This document shows positions 7,291 through 16,789 of a stretch of DNA of 35,157 nt, in pieces. A program made the position numbers and the translations under genes. Under the pieces are notes generated by a model. It saw only the letters and a list, made by a program, of their open reading frames with translations, was not told the origin of the DNA and ran no database searches. The stretch is taken from positions 1 to 35,157 of the forward strand of contig SVRZ01000028.1 of the NCBI GenBank assembly GCA_015064555.1, in the 5' to 3' direction. The stretch is from Oscillospiraceae bacterium. Lineage in GTDB: Bacteria > Bacillota > Clostridia > Oscillospirales > CAG-272. The first letter of the stretch is position 1. The number at the start of each line of letters is the position of its first letter.

Positions 7291-8677
7291 TAAGATCAAT
7301 TCCGATGATATATCCGTATTAAGATCCATCGTTGGCGACTCCGAGGTTCTCGTCGGGGACAGCATCAGCGAGGATTATTCGCACGACGAGCTTGGCGACG
7401 TTAAGAAAATGCCCGACGTGCTGGTGCGTGTCCATACCACAGAGGAGGTATCGGCGGTCATGAAGCACGCGTGGGCAAGGAGCATACCCGTGACAGTGCG
7501 CGGAAGCGGCACAGGTCTTGTCGGAGCCGCCGTTCCTATTGAGGGCGGTATCCTTCTTGAGACCACCAAGATGAATAAAATTTTATCGCTCGATAAAAAC
7601 AATCTCTCGGTTACCGTTCAGCCCGGCGTTCTTCTTATGGAGCTAGCTGCATTTGCAGAGGAGAATGACTTCCTTTATCCGCCCGATCCGGGTGAAAAAT
7701 CGGCTACAATCGGCGGTAATATATCCACCAATGCAGGCGGAATGAGGGCTGTCAAGTACGGTGTAACGAGAGATTACGTAAGAGCTCTCACCGTTGTAAT
7801 GCCGAACGGAGATATTCTCAATCTCGGTGCGACGGTTGCAAAAAACAGCTCGGGCTACAGCCTTAAGGACCTCATCATCGGCTCGGAGGGCACTCTGGCT
7901 ATAATCTGCGAGGCGGTGCTGAAGCTCCTTCCCTTGCCTAAGGTTTCTGTCAGCCTGCTCGTTCCCTTCCCCGATATGAAGACGGCTATCGAGGCGGTGC
8001 CGAAGATCATCCGCTCTAAGATAATTCCCACGGCGATAGAGTATATGTCGCGCGATACCATCCTTTTCTCGGAGAGCTATCTCGGAAAGAAGTTCCCCGA
8101 TACGAAGAACGATGCATATATCCTTCTGACCTTCGACGGAAACAGCGATGCTCAGGTCGCCGCTGATATGAATACCGTTGCGGAGCTTTGCCTTGAGATA
8201 GGGGCAAAGGATGCATATATCGTTGACACCGATGAAAGAAAGAAGGCGGTCTGGTCGGCGCGCGGAGCATTCCTCGAGGCTATCAAGGCATCCACCACCG
8301 AAATGGACGAGTGCGACGTTGTTGTCCCGGTCGACAAGGTTGACGCATTCATAAAATATACTCACGAGCTTGCAGACGAGCTCAAGATACGCATCCCCAG
8401 CTTCGGCCACGCGGGTGACGGAAATCTGCACGTCTACATCTGCCGCGACGAGCTTTCCGAGAGCGACTGGAGAAGCACTCTCAAGCTTTGCTTCGACCGT
8501 ATGTATGAGAAGGCGGAGAGCCTCGGCGGTCTGGTTTCGGGCGAGCACGGCATCGGATATGCCAAGAAGGAATTCCTCAAAAAGCAGCTCGGAGATGCAC
8601 AGATTCTTCTTATGCAGGGAATCAAAAAGGTCTTTGATGAAAAGAATATACTGAATCCCGGGAAGATCTGCTTCTGA
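7283..8677 (+). CDS. FAD-linked D-lactate/2-hydroxyacid dehydrogenase (GlcD/LctD type)
   Basis: 464 aa with an FAD_binding_4 (PCMH) domain at about 45-180, including '[13 protein letters not shown]' and '[19 protein letters not shown]', then a FAD-oxidase_C domain with '[11 protein letters not shown]' (~373-383), '[11 protein letters not shown]' (~418-428) and the final '[10 protein letters not shown]'. It overlaps etfA by 8 bases with its own AAGGGGAG site. With EtfAB it should form a soluble complex like A. woodii LctBCD that drives NAD+-dependent lactate oxidation by co-oxidising reduced ferredoxin. Glycolate or another 2-hydroxyacid is possible since sequence alone does not fix the substrate. 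No lactate permease or racemase gene is nearby. Translational coupling suggests balanced subunit production. Confidence 0.88.
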   Translation: MYNKINSDDISVLRSIVGDSEVLVGDSISEDYSHDELGDVKKMPDVLVRVHTTEEVSAVMKHAWARSIPVTVRGSGTGLVGAAVPIEGGILLETTKMNKILSLDKNNLSVTVQPGVLLMELAAFAEENDFLYPPDPGEKSATIGGNISTNAGGMRAVKYGVTRDYVRALTVVMPNGDILNLGATVAKNSSGYSLKDLIIGSEGTLAIICEAVLKLLPLPKVSVSLLVPFPDMKTAIEAVPKIIRSKIIPTAIEYMSRDTILFSESYLGKKFPDTKNDAYILLTFDGNSDAQVAADMNTVAELCLEIGAKDAYIVDTDERKKAVWSARGAFLEAIKASTTEMDECDVVVPVDKVDAFIKYTHELADELKIRIPSFGHAGDGNLHVYICRDELSESDWRSTLKLCFDRMYEKAESLGGLVSGEHGIGYAKKEFLKKQLGDAQILLMQGIKKVFDEKNILNPGKICF

Positions 8678-8691
8678 TCATTTTTTTAAAA

Positions 8692-8737
8692 AAGCCTGCC
8701 GGCAAGGTGGTTTTCCACCCCTTTGCCGACAGGCCTT
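8692..8737. terminator. Bidirectional rho-independent terminator between convergent genes
   Basis: A long stem (AAGcCTG.CGGCAA pairing with TTTGCCG.CAGGCCTT) with a central loop at 8708-8718. On the minus strand it is followed by TTTTTT. On the plus strand the downstream sequence is T-rich (CTTATTTACTTTT). It ends the etf/dehydrogenase operon and the opposite unit ending at 8759. Confidence 0.85.
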
Positions 8738-8758
8738 CTTATTTACTTTTATTCGTAC

Positions 8759-9205
8759 TTATTTAATAAGCGTCCGATCAAGGATCGCAAGAGCCTTCTT
8801 TGCCGGGATATAGAATCCCAGCCAAAGCAGAAGCCCAAGAAATGCCATCATAAATACTCCTGCCAGAATCATTACCGCCTCCGCGAAGAATGCCGCCACC
8901 GAAAAGACAACCACAAAAAACGACCAGAGGAAAACGAAAAGAGAAATGAATCTGTTAACCCTTGCGGTAACGTATATATCACTTCCGTTTTTCCCGGGCT
9001 CTATTCTGCCTACAAGCACCGGTCGGAAGGAATTTCTCACGAATCTTCTTCTCTTTTTACGCATCTTGAATCGATTTCCCGTAACCTGCCCTATAAATGG
9101 CTTACAGCTGTGGCGGTATGGATCGACTATCTTGTTCAGGCGCCCTATTGCCTCCTCGGGCGTCAAGGATGATGCTATATTATGCTGTATTTTTGTTAAA
9201 GACAT
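8759..9205 (-). CDS. Hypothetical small membrane protein, 148 aa
   Basis: The N-terminal ~80 residues are soluble and basic ('KMRKKRRRFVRNSFRPVLVGRIEP'), followed by 'GSDIYVTARVNRF' and two hydrophobic helices at about 87-108 and 111-134. The ribosome binding site is weak. It starts 47 bases after the stop of the 1256-aa LRR lipoprotein, so it is probably the second gene of that unit. Family not recognised; the layout (soluble part first) differs from the 142-aa protein paired with the other LRR gene, so they do not look like paralogues. Confidence 0.7.
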   Translation of the reverse strand: MSLTKIQHNIASSLTPEEAIGRLNKIVDPYRHSCKPFIGQVTGNRFKMRKKRRRFVRNSFRPVLVGRIEPGKNGSDIYVTARVNRFISLFVFLWSFFVVVFSVAAFFAEAVMILAGVFMMAFLGLLLWLGFYIPAKKALAILDRTLIK

Positions 9206-9252
9206 TCGCTCTGCACCTTAATCCTTTCAAATAGCTCTGAGAGATATCTTAT

Positions 9253-12200
9253 CTATTCTGTCGGTTCTTCATCAAAGGAGACCTCGAAATTAACTGTAAC
9301 ACCAGTATCTATTCTGTAATTGCCCTTTTTCCATGCTTCCTCGGTTCCTGCGAAATTGATCACTTGTATATAATACGGAATAACATGCACGATATGAGAT
9401 TCGCCCTCCGGAATCTCGGTGCTCATTATATTTACAATCGTGGCTGCCGGGAATTCGCCGGTGAAGCCCTTTGCAAGCGTAAGCTCGTCAACATTTGCAC
9501 CCCAACAATCGTAGCTCAAGTTGCTGAACGCGATCTTTCCCTCCACATATATGCTATCAAACCAACAGACATCGAAGGCATCCCAATGAATTTCGGTAAC
9601 ACTCTCCGGGAGGCGAAGGTTCTTTATTCCCGAGCAGCCTCGGAACGCCAGCTCACCTATTGTCTGAAGGCGATCTCCGAACACAACATTTTTATCGGTA
9701 AGGGCGATGCAGTTAGCGAATGCCCTGTCGCCGATATGCATCAATCCCTCCGGCATAAGGAAGTCAGAAAGCTTTTCGCAGCCGAAGAATGCATAGCTGC
9801 CGATCTCCGTAATTGCGCTATGGGTATTGACAGTGGTCAGATTTATGCAATTTTCGAAGATAGCAGTCTGAATCACCGTGACAGAGGACGGAATATCAAT
9901 AACCTCAAGGCACTCGCATCCGGCAAATGCATATGCCTTTATTTCCTTGAGGCTATCGGGTAGGATGAATCTGAAGTCCTCACCGCCCGATACACCGTCG
10001 ACGGCTACCCAGATACGCTTAAGCGAGCTGCAGCTTTCAAATGCACGATCACCAATGCTCTCCAGACCATCGTTCATCACTACCTCCTCAAGCTGACTGC
10101 AGTATGCAAATGCATCATCGGAAATCTTCAGGAGTGAGGATGGGAAAATGACCTTCTTAATATTTCTGTTGCTGCCGAAGGACTCAACAGACTCAACTCC
10201 CTCCGGGATTACGATAACCTCAAAGGGGAGATTTGCCGATCCCACTATGCTGCGGATATAACCGTTGTATACTATCTCCTTCAATGCCGGTGTATACTCA
10301 GGCATGGCAAAGAACTCCAGATACCTGGCATTGACTATTATCCTCTCAAGGGTTGCCATAGAGAATGCATCTGACGCAATATACGTCACGTTCTCAGGGA
10401 TCACTATCTCCGTAGCACTGCAGTATTCGAATGCACGCATGCCTATGCTCCTGAGCGTTGACGGAAGGATTATCGAGCTAAAGCCGCAACTGCGGAATGC
10501 CTCAGGATCTATAAACTCCAAGCCCTCGGGAAGTATCAGCTCCTTCGGCAGCGATGAGACGTTCCACCGCCCCGGCACAGCACCCACTATGCGGTATCCC
10601 GTCTTTTCGGTTATACTCGGAATATTTAACCGACCTTTATAGAATTTACCGCTGATCACATGCTCGAAGCCCTTGATCACCAGATCTTTCTCTCCGTATT
10701 CTTCCGTCCTGTACGGACTGGGACTCAAGCTGTCTGCGCATGATAGAACGACTCTCAGCTGATTGCCGTCCTTATCGGTCAGAATAAGTGAGCCCTCCTT
10801 AGCGCATCTTTCACATATGGAGAAGGTAACGCGAGCCTGATCGCCGTTCCCCGGCAATATCTCGGTTTCCTCGGATATGATATGCTCGGATTCAAAGGTA
10901 GACAGCTCAAATCCGCAATCGCGGCAGGTGTAAAAATGCTTACAGTTCTCGTCATACCGCTCATCGAAATTATGGATAGCTATCTTGCCATTCTCATCAT
11001 ATACAATCTCATGCAATACATAACCGTCGAACATATCAGCCGTCACGGGCTCGGTATAGAAGACCGCCGTTTCGGGCTTGCCGGCAAGCATCACAATATA
11101 AAGACCGTATTCATCCAGATAATGCGTGACGAGGTACTGAGCATTCTTTGATGCATAGTGTCCTTTCTGCGAATCGGCTATAAGCTCCTGAATCTTTTTA
11201 GCCTCAACCATAGCCTGACTATCAACGTAGCCGCCAAATGATCCGTGATGCTCGGCATAATAGAACTTGTGCTTCTCATAGTCCACAAGATATCTTGTAT
11301 TGACGTACACCTGATTTCCGACTATCGAAATATCGGTAAAGAGATAGCGCTTTATGTACGGATCATAGTAGTAGTACTTAAGAGGTGCATTTGCACTCAT
11401 TCCTCTCATAACGTACTTTATAGCCTTATCGTTAAGACTGTCAATGCTCTGCTTGACAGCATCGTAATCGTTGAATAACGAATCCGCGCGCTCAACGTAT
11501 GTTTTCTCCGAATCGCCGAGATTTATCTCGCGGGCGGCTGGGAACTGAAGAGTTGCCCCGAACGTCTTCTCTGCGTCTTGAGCTAAAACAGTGCCCGACA
11601 GGCCGAATACCGCGCTGTCATCGGTATAGCTCTCGACGGTCATCAGGGCGGTCAGCTCCATATCGGATCCGGGATTTTCCTTATCAGTAATGAGAAGCTG
11701 CAGGCTTGCTATCTCGCTTCCCTGCTCCTTTATCTTACCGAGGTCTGCACGAATACTCGTATTTAAACTGTATTCGAAGGTTTCAATAACAAAATTGCAG
11801 TCGATAGCAGTTATCCTATCGTTATCATCGGCAGCTATCTCAAAGCTGCCCGAGATGCTCAGGTCATCGGATGCGTCAGCTCCAAGCCCGGGCATTGGCA
11901 GAAGAGCGGCGGATGAGCCCGCAGACTCGGCGGGAATGCTTATTGCAAAGCATCCGGCATGGCGATCTCCCTCAAGCTCTGCCATATTCAGCTCTGCGGT
12001 GAACAGCACATTATTGTCAACCGTTATCTCTGCCGATATCTCGATGCTCTTGCAATTCTCGCGGGGAGTATCGGGAGAAAGCGGCTCCGGATCTTCGTCA
12101 GCATCAATGGTTATTTTGATTTTGCTGTTGGCTTGTGGAATCAGGATCTCGATATCCGCAGACAGATTATCCTCAAGCTCCATCGAGATATTTACCACAA

Positions 12201-13023
12201 TTCCAAGCATATCGAGCGACATCGACATTCTCTTGCTCTCGCCATCATATTCCGACATATCAAACGTCAGCGAGATATTCTGCTGCTGCAGCCATGCGGC
12301 GGATGCCGAAAGCTCGAACGTTTTCTTTTCGTCATAATCCGAAAAATCCAAAGTAAGGACAAGCTCGTCAAGTATACTTTCGGTCAGCCCTATGGAAGTA
12401 AGATCCTCATCGGTCATACCAAGTGCGGTAATTATCTTGTCAACGTATGACTCCTCAAGGCGATACACGCCATCCTCGTCCGTTTCGCTGATATCCTCCG
12501 CACCTATCAGAAGCGCCTCCGCAAAGCTATGCAGATCAATCGGCTTCATATCGGCGGATGAGTCATTCATACTGAGATCAGCGCCGATCTCATCGCCGAA
12601 GCTTTCTATACTGAGGCTTCCGTTCTCATAAAGCTTTGTAAGACTGCTGTACGGGATCATCGCACCGGTACCGTCGTTTTTATTTCCCGATGCAAAAAAC
12701 ATATTATCACGGAAGATGATCGCCTCGGGCATTGTATCCGCGACGAAATCATACGTGAAACGATCTACAGAAAAGCTGAATTCCCGAAACGTATCCGAAG
12801 AATCGGTAACAGGATTTCCCTCTGTCAATTCAGTGAGGTAGATCAGCCGAAGAACACCCGTGTTATAGAAATCAGTCACACTCTCTATATCCAAAGCATC
12901 GAAAGAGTGCGACTCCTCGGGTTCATCATCCCACGGGAGCCTTATACCGCATGATGCAAACGTAAATAAGATCAACAATATGCATCCCGATATGGTCAAC
13001 GTTCTGAGTAAATTCTTTTTCAT
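9253..13023 (-). CDS. Large LRR_5 surface lipoprotein, 1256 aa
   Basis: A lipoprotein signal ends in FASC (lipobox; Cys at about residue 25). Residues ~35-530 form an acidic domain rich in beta-strand-like 'LSMNDSSADMKP' and 'ISMELEDNLSADIEI' segments; it resembles extracellular LppX/LolA-type lipoprotein domains only loosely, and I do not assign it. Residues ~690-745 hold a Cys/His cluster ('CKHFYTCRDCGFE', later 'ICERCAKEG'), with two CxxC pairs fit for a zinc ribbon. From ~780 to ~1190 are LRR_5 repeats ('ILPSTLRSIGMRAFEYCSAT'). The ATG has AAAGGAGG 9 bases upstream and its own promoter. The likely role is surface binding or adhesion; no catalytic motif seen. Confidence 0.85.
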   Translation of the reverse strand: MKKNLLRTLTISGCILLILFTFASCGIRLPWDDEPEESHSFDALDIESVTDFYNTGVLRLIYLTELTEGNPVTDSSDTFREFSFSVDRFTYDFVADTMPEAIIFRDNMFFASGNKNDGTGAMIPYSSLTKLYENGSLSIESFGDEIGADLSMNDSSADMKPIDLHSFAEALLIGAEDISETDEDGVYRLEESYVDKIITALGMTDEDLTSIGLTESILDELVLTLDFSDYDEKKTFELSASAAWLQQQNISLTFDMSEYDGESKRMSMSLDMLGIVVNISMELEDNLSADIEILIPQANSKIKITIDADEDPEPLSPDTPRENCKSIEISAEITVDNNVLFTAELNMAELEGDRHAGCFAISIPAESAGSSAALLPMPGLGADASDDLSISGSFEIAADDNDRITAIDCNFVIETFEYSLNTSIRADLGKIKEQGSEIASLQLLITDKENPGSDMELTALMTVESYTDDSAVFGLSGTVLAQDAEKTFGATLQFPAAREINLGDSEKTYVERADSLFNDYDAVKQSIDSLNDKAIKYVMRGMSANAPLKYYYYDPYIKRYLFTDISIVGNQVYVNTRYLVDYEKHKFYYAEHHGSFGGYVDSQAMVEAKKIQELIADSQKGHYASKNAQYLVTHYLDEYGLYIVMLAGKPETAVFYTEPVTADMFDGYVLHEIVYDENGKIAIHNFDERYDENCKHFYTCRDCGFELSTFESEHIISEETEILPGNGDQARVTFSICERCAKEGSLILTDKDGNQLRVVLSCADSLSPSPYRTEEYGEKDLVIKGFEHVISGKFYKGRLNIPSITEKTGYRIVGAVPGRWNVSSLPKELILPEGLEFIDPEAFRSCGFSSIILPSTLRSIGMRAFEYCSATEIVIPENVTYIASDAFSMATLERIIVNARYLEFFAMPEYTPALKEIVYNGYIRSIVGSANLPFEVIVIPEGVESVESFGSNRNIKKVIFPSSLLKISDDAFAYCSQLEEVVMNDGLESIGDRAFESCSSLKRIWVAVDGVSGGEDFRFILPDSLKEIKAYAFAGCECLEVIDIPSSVTVIQTAIFENCINLTTVNTHSAITEIGSYAFFGCEKLSDFLMPEGLMHIGDRAFANCIALTDKNVVFGDRLQTIGELAFRGCSGIKNLRLPESVTEIHWDAFDVCWFDSIYVEGKIAFSNLSYDCWGANVDELTLAKGFTGEFPAATIVNIMSTEIPEGESHIVHVIPYYIQVINFAGTEEAWKKGNYRIDTGVTVNFEVSFDEEPTE

Positions 13024-13102
13024 ATTGTGGTCCTCCTTTTAATATATACAGATGATGCAGAGCAAAGACGAATACCTGATCAAACGATTCAGCTTATCGG
13101 TT

Positions 13103-13117
13103 TGTGCAACCTGCACA
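13103..13117. promoter_or_regulatory. Perfect inverted repeat at the start point of the 1256-aa lipoprotein gene
   Basis: TGTGCA-ACC-TGCACA is a perfect 6+3+6 palindrome placed a few bases downstream of the -10, about where transcription of the minus-strand gene starts. It is a candidate repressor operator. The binding protein is unknown. Confidence 0.4.
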
Positions 13118-13120
13118 CTA

Positions 13121-13149
13121 ATTATAACATAGTAAGTACATACGTTCAA
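13121..13149 (-). promoter_or_regulatory. Sigma-A promoter of the 1256-aa LRR lipoprotein unit
   Basis: On the minus strand TTGAAC (13144-13149), 17 bases, TATAAT (13121-13126), with TG ahead of the -10 (TGTTATAAT). The leader to the ATG is about 90 bases. Confidence 0.8.
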
Positions 13150-13191
13150 TATATTTCCCATATTTTTCAAAATATGTTTACATTTAAAAAA

Positions 13192-13247
13192 GTGCTTCGC
13201 ATTAATAATTCAGCCGATGTGAAGGGTGAATCATTAGTGCGAAGCAC
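13192..13247 (-). terminator. Rho-independent terminator after the GH31 gene
   Basis: GTGCTTCGCA at 13192 pairs with TGCGAAGCAC ending at 13247, and the stem continues to ~21 pairs with one mismatch. On the minus strand it is followed directly by TTTTTT. It lies 43 bases after the GH31 stop and closes the transporter-GRE-AKR-GH31 unit. Confidence 0.9.
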
Positions 13248-13289
13248 ACGCTGTTAAAGGTGGCAGTTTATCTGTTATTTTTGCTGATA

Positions 13290-15740
13290 TCAGAAGTCCA
13301 GCGCCTCGGTAAGCCTCTGCTTCTCGAGGGGTGACATATCCGATATCTCTATCGATGCGGCTATATCGGCAACGCTCTCGACCTTAAGTATATTCTTATA
13401 GAGATTGTTGCGGTTGGTGAATGCGCCCTCCGCTACGAGCAGCTTCATAAGAACGTCGCGCTTTACACGGGTGAGCTCGGGCAGGACGTCATACTCAACG
13501 GTGACATCATATTCTGCGGTATAGTCAACGTTCTCTATAGTTACCTTGACGGTGCCGTACTTTTCTACCTTCGCTTCTATAGGCTCACCGTTCTTTTTAA
13601 CGGTAACATCCGCCTGCATCTTCTTCGGAAGGTTAAGCGGAACGTCCATAGGCGTATTCATAACCACCTCCTTGAAGGTGAGCGTCACCGAGCGGTTCTC
13701 GGGAAGGACGGACGAGTTGCCCTCTGTGTGGAAGCGAACGCTTGCCTTGCCTTCGGCAGAATTATTCTCAACGACTGTAAATGCCGCAACTCCCTTCTCA
13801 TCATCCTCATAAAGGCGGTAGGTGTTATTGCCGTTAAATACAAGGAATTCAAGCGATTTCGGATTGCTTACACTGTTGCCCTCATCATTTCCGAGAGGAA
13901 GGACCGCGCCGTCCTTTGCGAGGACGGGAATGCTGTCAAGCGAGCGAACGAGAGTTACCCATCTGCCGCCTTTTTCGATATTATACACGTCATTTGTAAA
14001 CAAATCTGTCCATTTTCCCTCGGGAATCCATACTTTTACGGAAGTAAGACCGTCAGCCTCGCTATGCTTCGCAATGGGGGCAACTATGTAATCCTTAGCG
14101 AAAATGTACTGTCCGTTTGCCTCGTATGCCGCCTCGCAATCGGGGTACTCATAGTACATAGGCTCTATAAGTCCCTCTCCCTCGGCGTGAGTACGGTAGT
14201 TTGCGGTATGGAGCATAGGTATCATCCTGTGGCGTAGGACCATAGCCTCTCTTGAAAGCTCGCCTATGCCGTTTCTATACGCCCAGGGCTCCTTGGTAAG
14301 TATTTCGGAATTGCAGCAATGAAGCCTGTTTATCGGGTTGAATACTCCGAACTGAAGGAAGCGCAGATAAAGCTCATCATCCTTCTCACCGTAATAGTGA
14401 CCGCCTATATCGTGTCCCCACCAGGAGTAGCCCACGTTTGCCGAGGTGGCGGTAAAGTAAGGCATATATGCAAGAGTTTTCCAGGTGATGGCGGTATCGC
14501 CCGAGAAGCCTATCGGATAGCGGTGCGAGCCGATACCCGCATAGCGTGACATAATAAGCGCGTGCTTTCCGTCCCTTCCGTTATCGTAATAGTGATAGTG
14601 ATTGAGCGCCCAGAGCGGATCAAGACCTGCCATGGCAGACTTTGTTCCCTGCTGCCAGTCTATCCACCAGAAATCGACGCCATCCCTTTCATAGGGGTGA
14701 TGAAGTATCTCAAAATACTTATTGACGAAATGATCGTTTGCTATATCGAACTCAACGACAGCCTCGGTCTTGGGATCAACGCCCATAGCAAGTGCCATCT
14801 CCTCATACATATCCTCAAAATATCTTACACCGTCTGCAGGGTGGAGATTGAGGGTTACCTTAAGATTTCTGTTCTGTAGGTCGCGAAGGAACTGCTTGTA
14901 ATCGGGGAACAGATCGGTATTCCAGGAGTATCCGGTCCAGCCGATATTTGCCATAGCCGTTCCTCTCTCCTCGGATATCTTGCCCTCCTCGACAATGCGC
15001 TTCTGCTTCTTTATCTCGGTGGAATAGTGCCAGTCCATGTCTACGGTAGCAACGGTGAGCGGAATGCCGTATTTTTCAAAGGAGTCCATAAGGTCTATAT
15101 ACTCCTCGTCGGTATATACGTGGTATCTCGACCACCAGTTACCGAATGCATATCTCGGAAGCATAGGCGTGCTTCCGGTTATTGCATAAAGCGCCTTTAC
15201 AGCCTCTCTGTACGCCTTGCCGTACGCAAAAACATAAAGATCAAATTCGTTATCCCATGCCTCTGCAAGCGCACCGTCATCCAAGAGTCTTAACGATTCG
15301 GTATCGTCTACAACGGCAACACCGGTGCGCGAGCAAACGCCTGTACCAAGCGTCAGTCTTTGGTTATTCTTGATATTTATATCTCCGCTGTACTGATCGA
15401 GCGTCCTGGTGGTTCCGAGAAGGTTGCCGTCGTTGCTCACGGGAGTGCGGACACCGTCTATAAGAACGTAGCTGTCCTCAAGATCTGCCTCCATATGAAG
15501 CGTGACCGAAGCGGTCTTTATTTCAATAGAGTCCTCGGAGGAGGTGACTGTATGTACAACCGGCGGCATATTTCTGTACCATACGCTCTGTGTTGCATCA
15601 TCACAGAATTTTCCGCTCACGTTCTTCTCTATTCTGAAGAGTCTGTCAAAAATAAGCGTTATTCTGTAATCCTTGAAGAATACAAGGTTTTCCTTTTTAG
15701 CAAGCGGCTCGGTTTTAACAAGCAGATGTTTGTTAAGCAT
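13290..15740 (-). CDS. Glycoside hydrolase family 31 enzyme, cytoplasmic
   Basis: 816 aa without a signal peptide. An N-terminal beta-sandwich precedes a TIM barrel starting near 'LPRYAFGNWWSRYHVYTDEEY' (~194). The nucleophile loop is 'FWWIDWQQG' (Asp361) and the acid/base loop 'HRYPIGFSGDTAITW' (Asp415), both in the right places for a retaining GH31 alpha-glycosidase; 'WWGHDIGGHYYG' follows. The 'IDWQQG' loop in place of the 'DMNE' form of classic alpha-glucosidases places it in another GH31 subgroup, so alpha-glucoside, alpha-galactoside or alpha-GalNAc activity are all open. C-terminal beta domains and a ~40-residue helical tail follow. It is the last gene of the unit, 84 bases after the aldo/keto reductase. 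Likely acts on imported oligosaccharides. Confidence 0.92.
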   Translation of the reverse strand: MLNKHLLVKTEPLAKKENLVFFKDYRITLIFDRLFRIEKNVSGKFCDDATQSVWYRNMPPVVHTVTSSEDSIEIKTASVTLHMEADLEDSYVLIDGVRTPVSNDGNLLGTTRTLDQYSGDINIKNNQRLTLGTGVCSRTGVAVVDDTESLRLLDDGALAEAWDNEFDLYVFAYGKAYREAVKALYAITGSTPMLPRYAFGNWWSRYHVYTDEEYIDLMDSFEKYGIPLTVATVDMDWHYSTEIKKQKRIVEEGKISEERGTAMANIGWTGYSWNTDLFPDYKQFLRDLQNRNLKVTLNLHPADGVRYFEDMYEEMALAMGVDPKTEAVVEFDIANDHFVNKYFEILHHPYERDGVDFWWIDWQQGTKSAMAGLDPLWALNHYHYYDNGRDGKHALIMSRYAGIGSHRYPIGFSGDTAITWKTLAYMPYFTATSANVGYSWWGHDIGGHYYGEKDDELYLRFLQFGVFNPINRLHCCNSEILTKEPWAYRNGIGELSREAMVLRHRMIPMLHTANYRTHAEGEGLIEPMYYEYPDCEAAYEANGQYIFAKDYIVAPIAKHSEADGLTSVKVWIPEGKWTDLFTNDVYNIEKGGRWVTLVRSLDSIPVLAKDGAVLPLGNDEGNSVSNPKSLEFLVFNGNNTYRLYEDDEKGVAAFTVVENNSAEGKASVRFHTEGNSSVLPENRSVTLTFKEVVMNTPMDVPLNLPKKMQADVTVKKNGEPIEAKVEKYGTVKVTIENVDYTAEYDVTVEYDVLPELTRVKRDVLMKLLVAEGAFTNRNNLYKNILKVESVADIAASIEISDMSPLEKQRLTEALDF

Positions 15741-15824
15741 TTCTTATCCTCACATTTTAAATTTATTTTTGGGCTGTGCTTTTAAAGCAACCTTTTTATC
15801 AAAAGACAGATGGCCTTTATAACG

Positions 15825-16760
15825 TCAGATAATGCCGTTCATATAGGCAAGCTCATCATCGGTGAGCCTGATATCAAGACCGCGAAGATTATCCGCCAAA
15901 TGCGACAAGGTTGCCGAAAACAGCGGAATCACCCTCGGATAACCTTTACAGCGGTGAAGATTTGTAAGCCAGGCAATAACAAGTGCACTTGGATTTACTC
16001 CCTTTTCTTTTGCCATATTACGTATAAGCTCAAGGCGTGCTCCGCCTTCATACTCCGGCGGCAGAAGCGCGGGATTCTCGTATGCGCCCTTGCAAAGGCA
16101 GGCGTAAGAGATAAGCGGCATATTCTTATCACAGAGGAATCGCAGCCTCTCGCGGTTCACTATCTCGTTGAATTCGTACTTCGGGGGAGTGCTGAACTTA
16201 GGATTAAGATAGGTCAGGCGCTGCTGCATAGCAGTATAGGGAGTCCATCCGTTTGCCTCCGCCTTAAGATTTGCCTCAGCCAATCTCCATGTATCAAAGT
16301 TGCTTGAGCCGAGTGCTCTTACCTTTCCCTTCTTTACGAGAGAGTGGAAGGCCTCCATCGTTTCCTCTATGGGTGTATTAACGTCATCGGTATGAGCATA
16401 ATAGAGATCTATGTAATCGGTTCCGAGCTTGCGAAGGCTCTCGTCCACCCAAAACTCTATCTGCTCCCTTTTGAGTCCTGCGCCCTCTCCGTGTCGGTCA
16501 AAGCCAACCTTCGTGGCAAGAACTATCTTATCGCGGCATCCGCGGTCACGGAGCCATTCACCGAGCAGGGTTTCGCTCTCGTCACCCGTTCCTGCCCAGT
16601 GTGCATAGTTATTTGATGTATCTATGAAGTTGCCGCCCATTTCAACGTATGCATCGAGGACCTTATAGGAATCCTCCTTTGATGTCGTCGAGCCGAACAT
16701 CATAGCACCGAGAGCAACCTCAGAAACGGTCAATCCGTTTGAAATTGTGATCTTTTTCAT
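15825..16760 (-). CDS. Aldo/keto reductase
   Basis: 311 aa, normal for the family. The catalytic tetrad is visible: Asp47 and Tyr52 in 'NFIDTSNNYA', Lys84 in 'LATKVG', His123 in 'YYAHTDD'. The later motif 'GSSNFDTWRL' fits the NAD(P)H-binding barrel. It reduces a carbonyl of a sugar or sugar-derived compound (or oxidises the alcohol). It is cytoplasmic and lies 29 bases after the glycyl radical enzyme gene, in one unit with it and the GH31 gene. Substrate not deducible. Confidence 0.92.
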   Translation of the reverse strand: MKKITISNGLTVSEVALGAMMFGSTTSKEDSYKVLDAYVEMGGNFIDTSNNYAHWAGTGDESETLLGEWLRDRGCRDKIVLATKVGFDRHGEGAGLKREQIEFWVDESLRKLGTDYIDLYYAHTDDVNTPIEETMEAFHSLVKKGKVRALGSSNFDTWRLAEANLKAEANGWTPYTAMQQRLTYLNPKFSTPPKYEFNEIVNRERLRFLCDKNMPLISYACLCKGAYENPALLPPEYEGGARLELIRNMAKEKGVNPSALVIAWLTNLHRCKGYPRVIPLFSATLSHLADNLRGLDIRLTDDELAYMNGII

Positions 16761-16789
16761 TTATTTTTTCCTTTTTGTCTGCAAATTCA

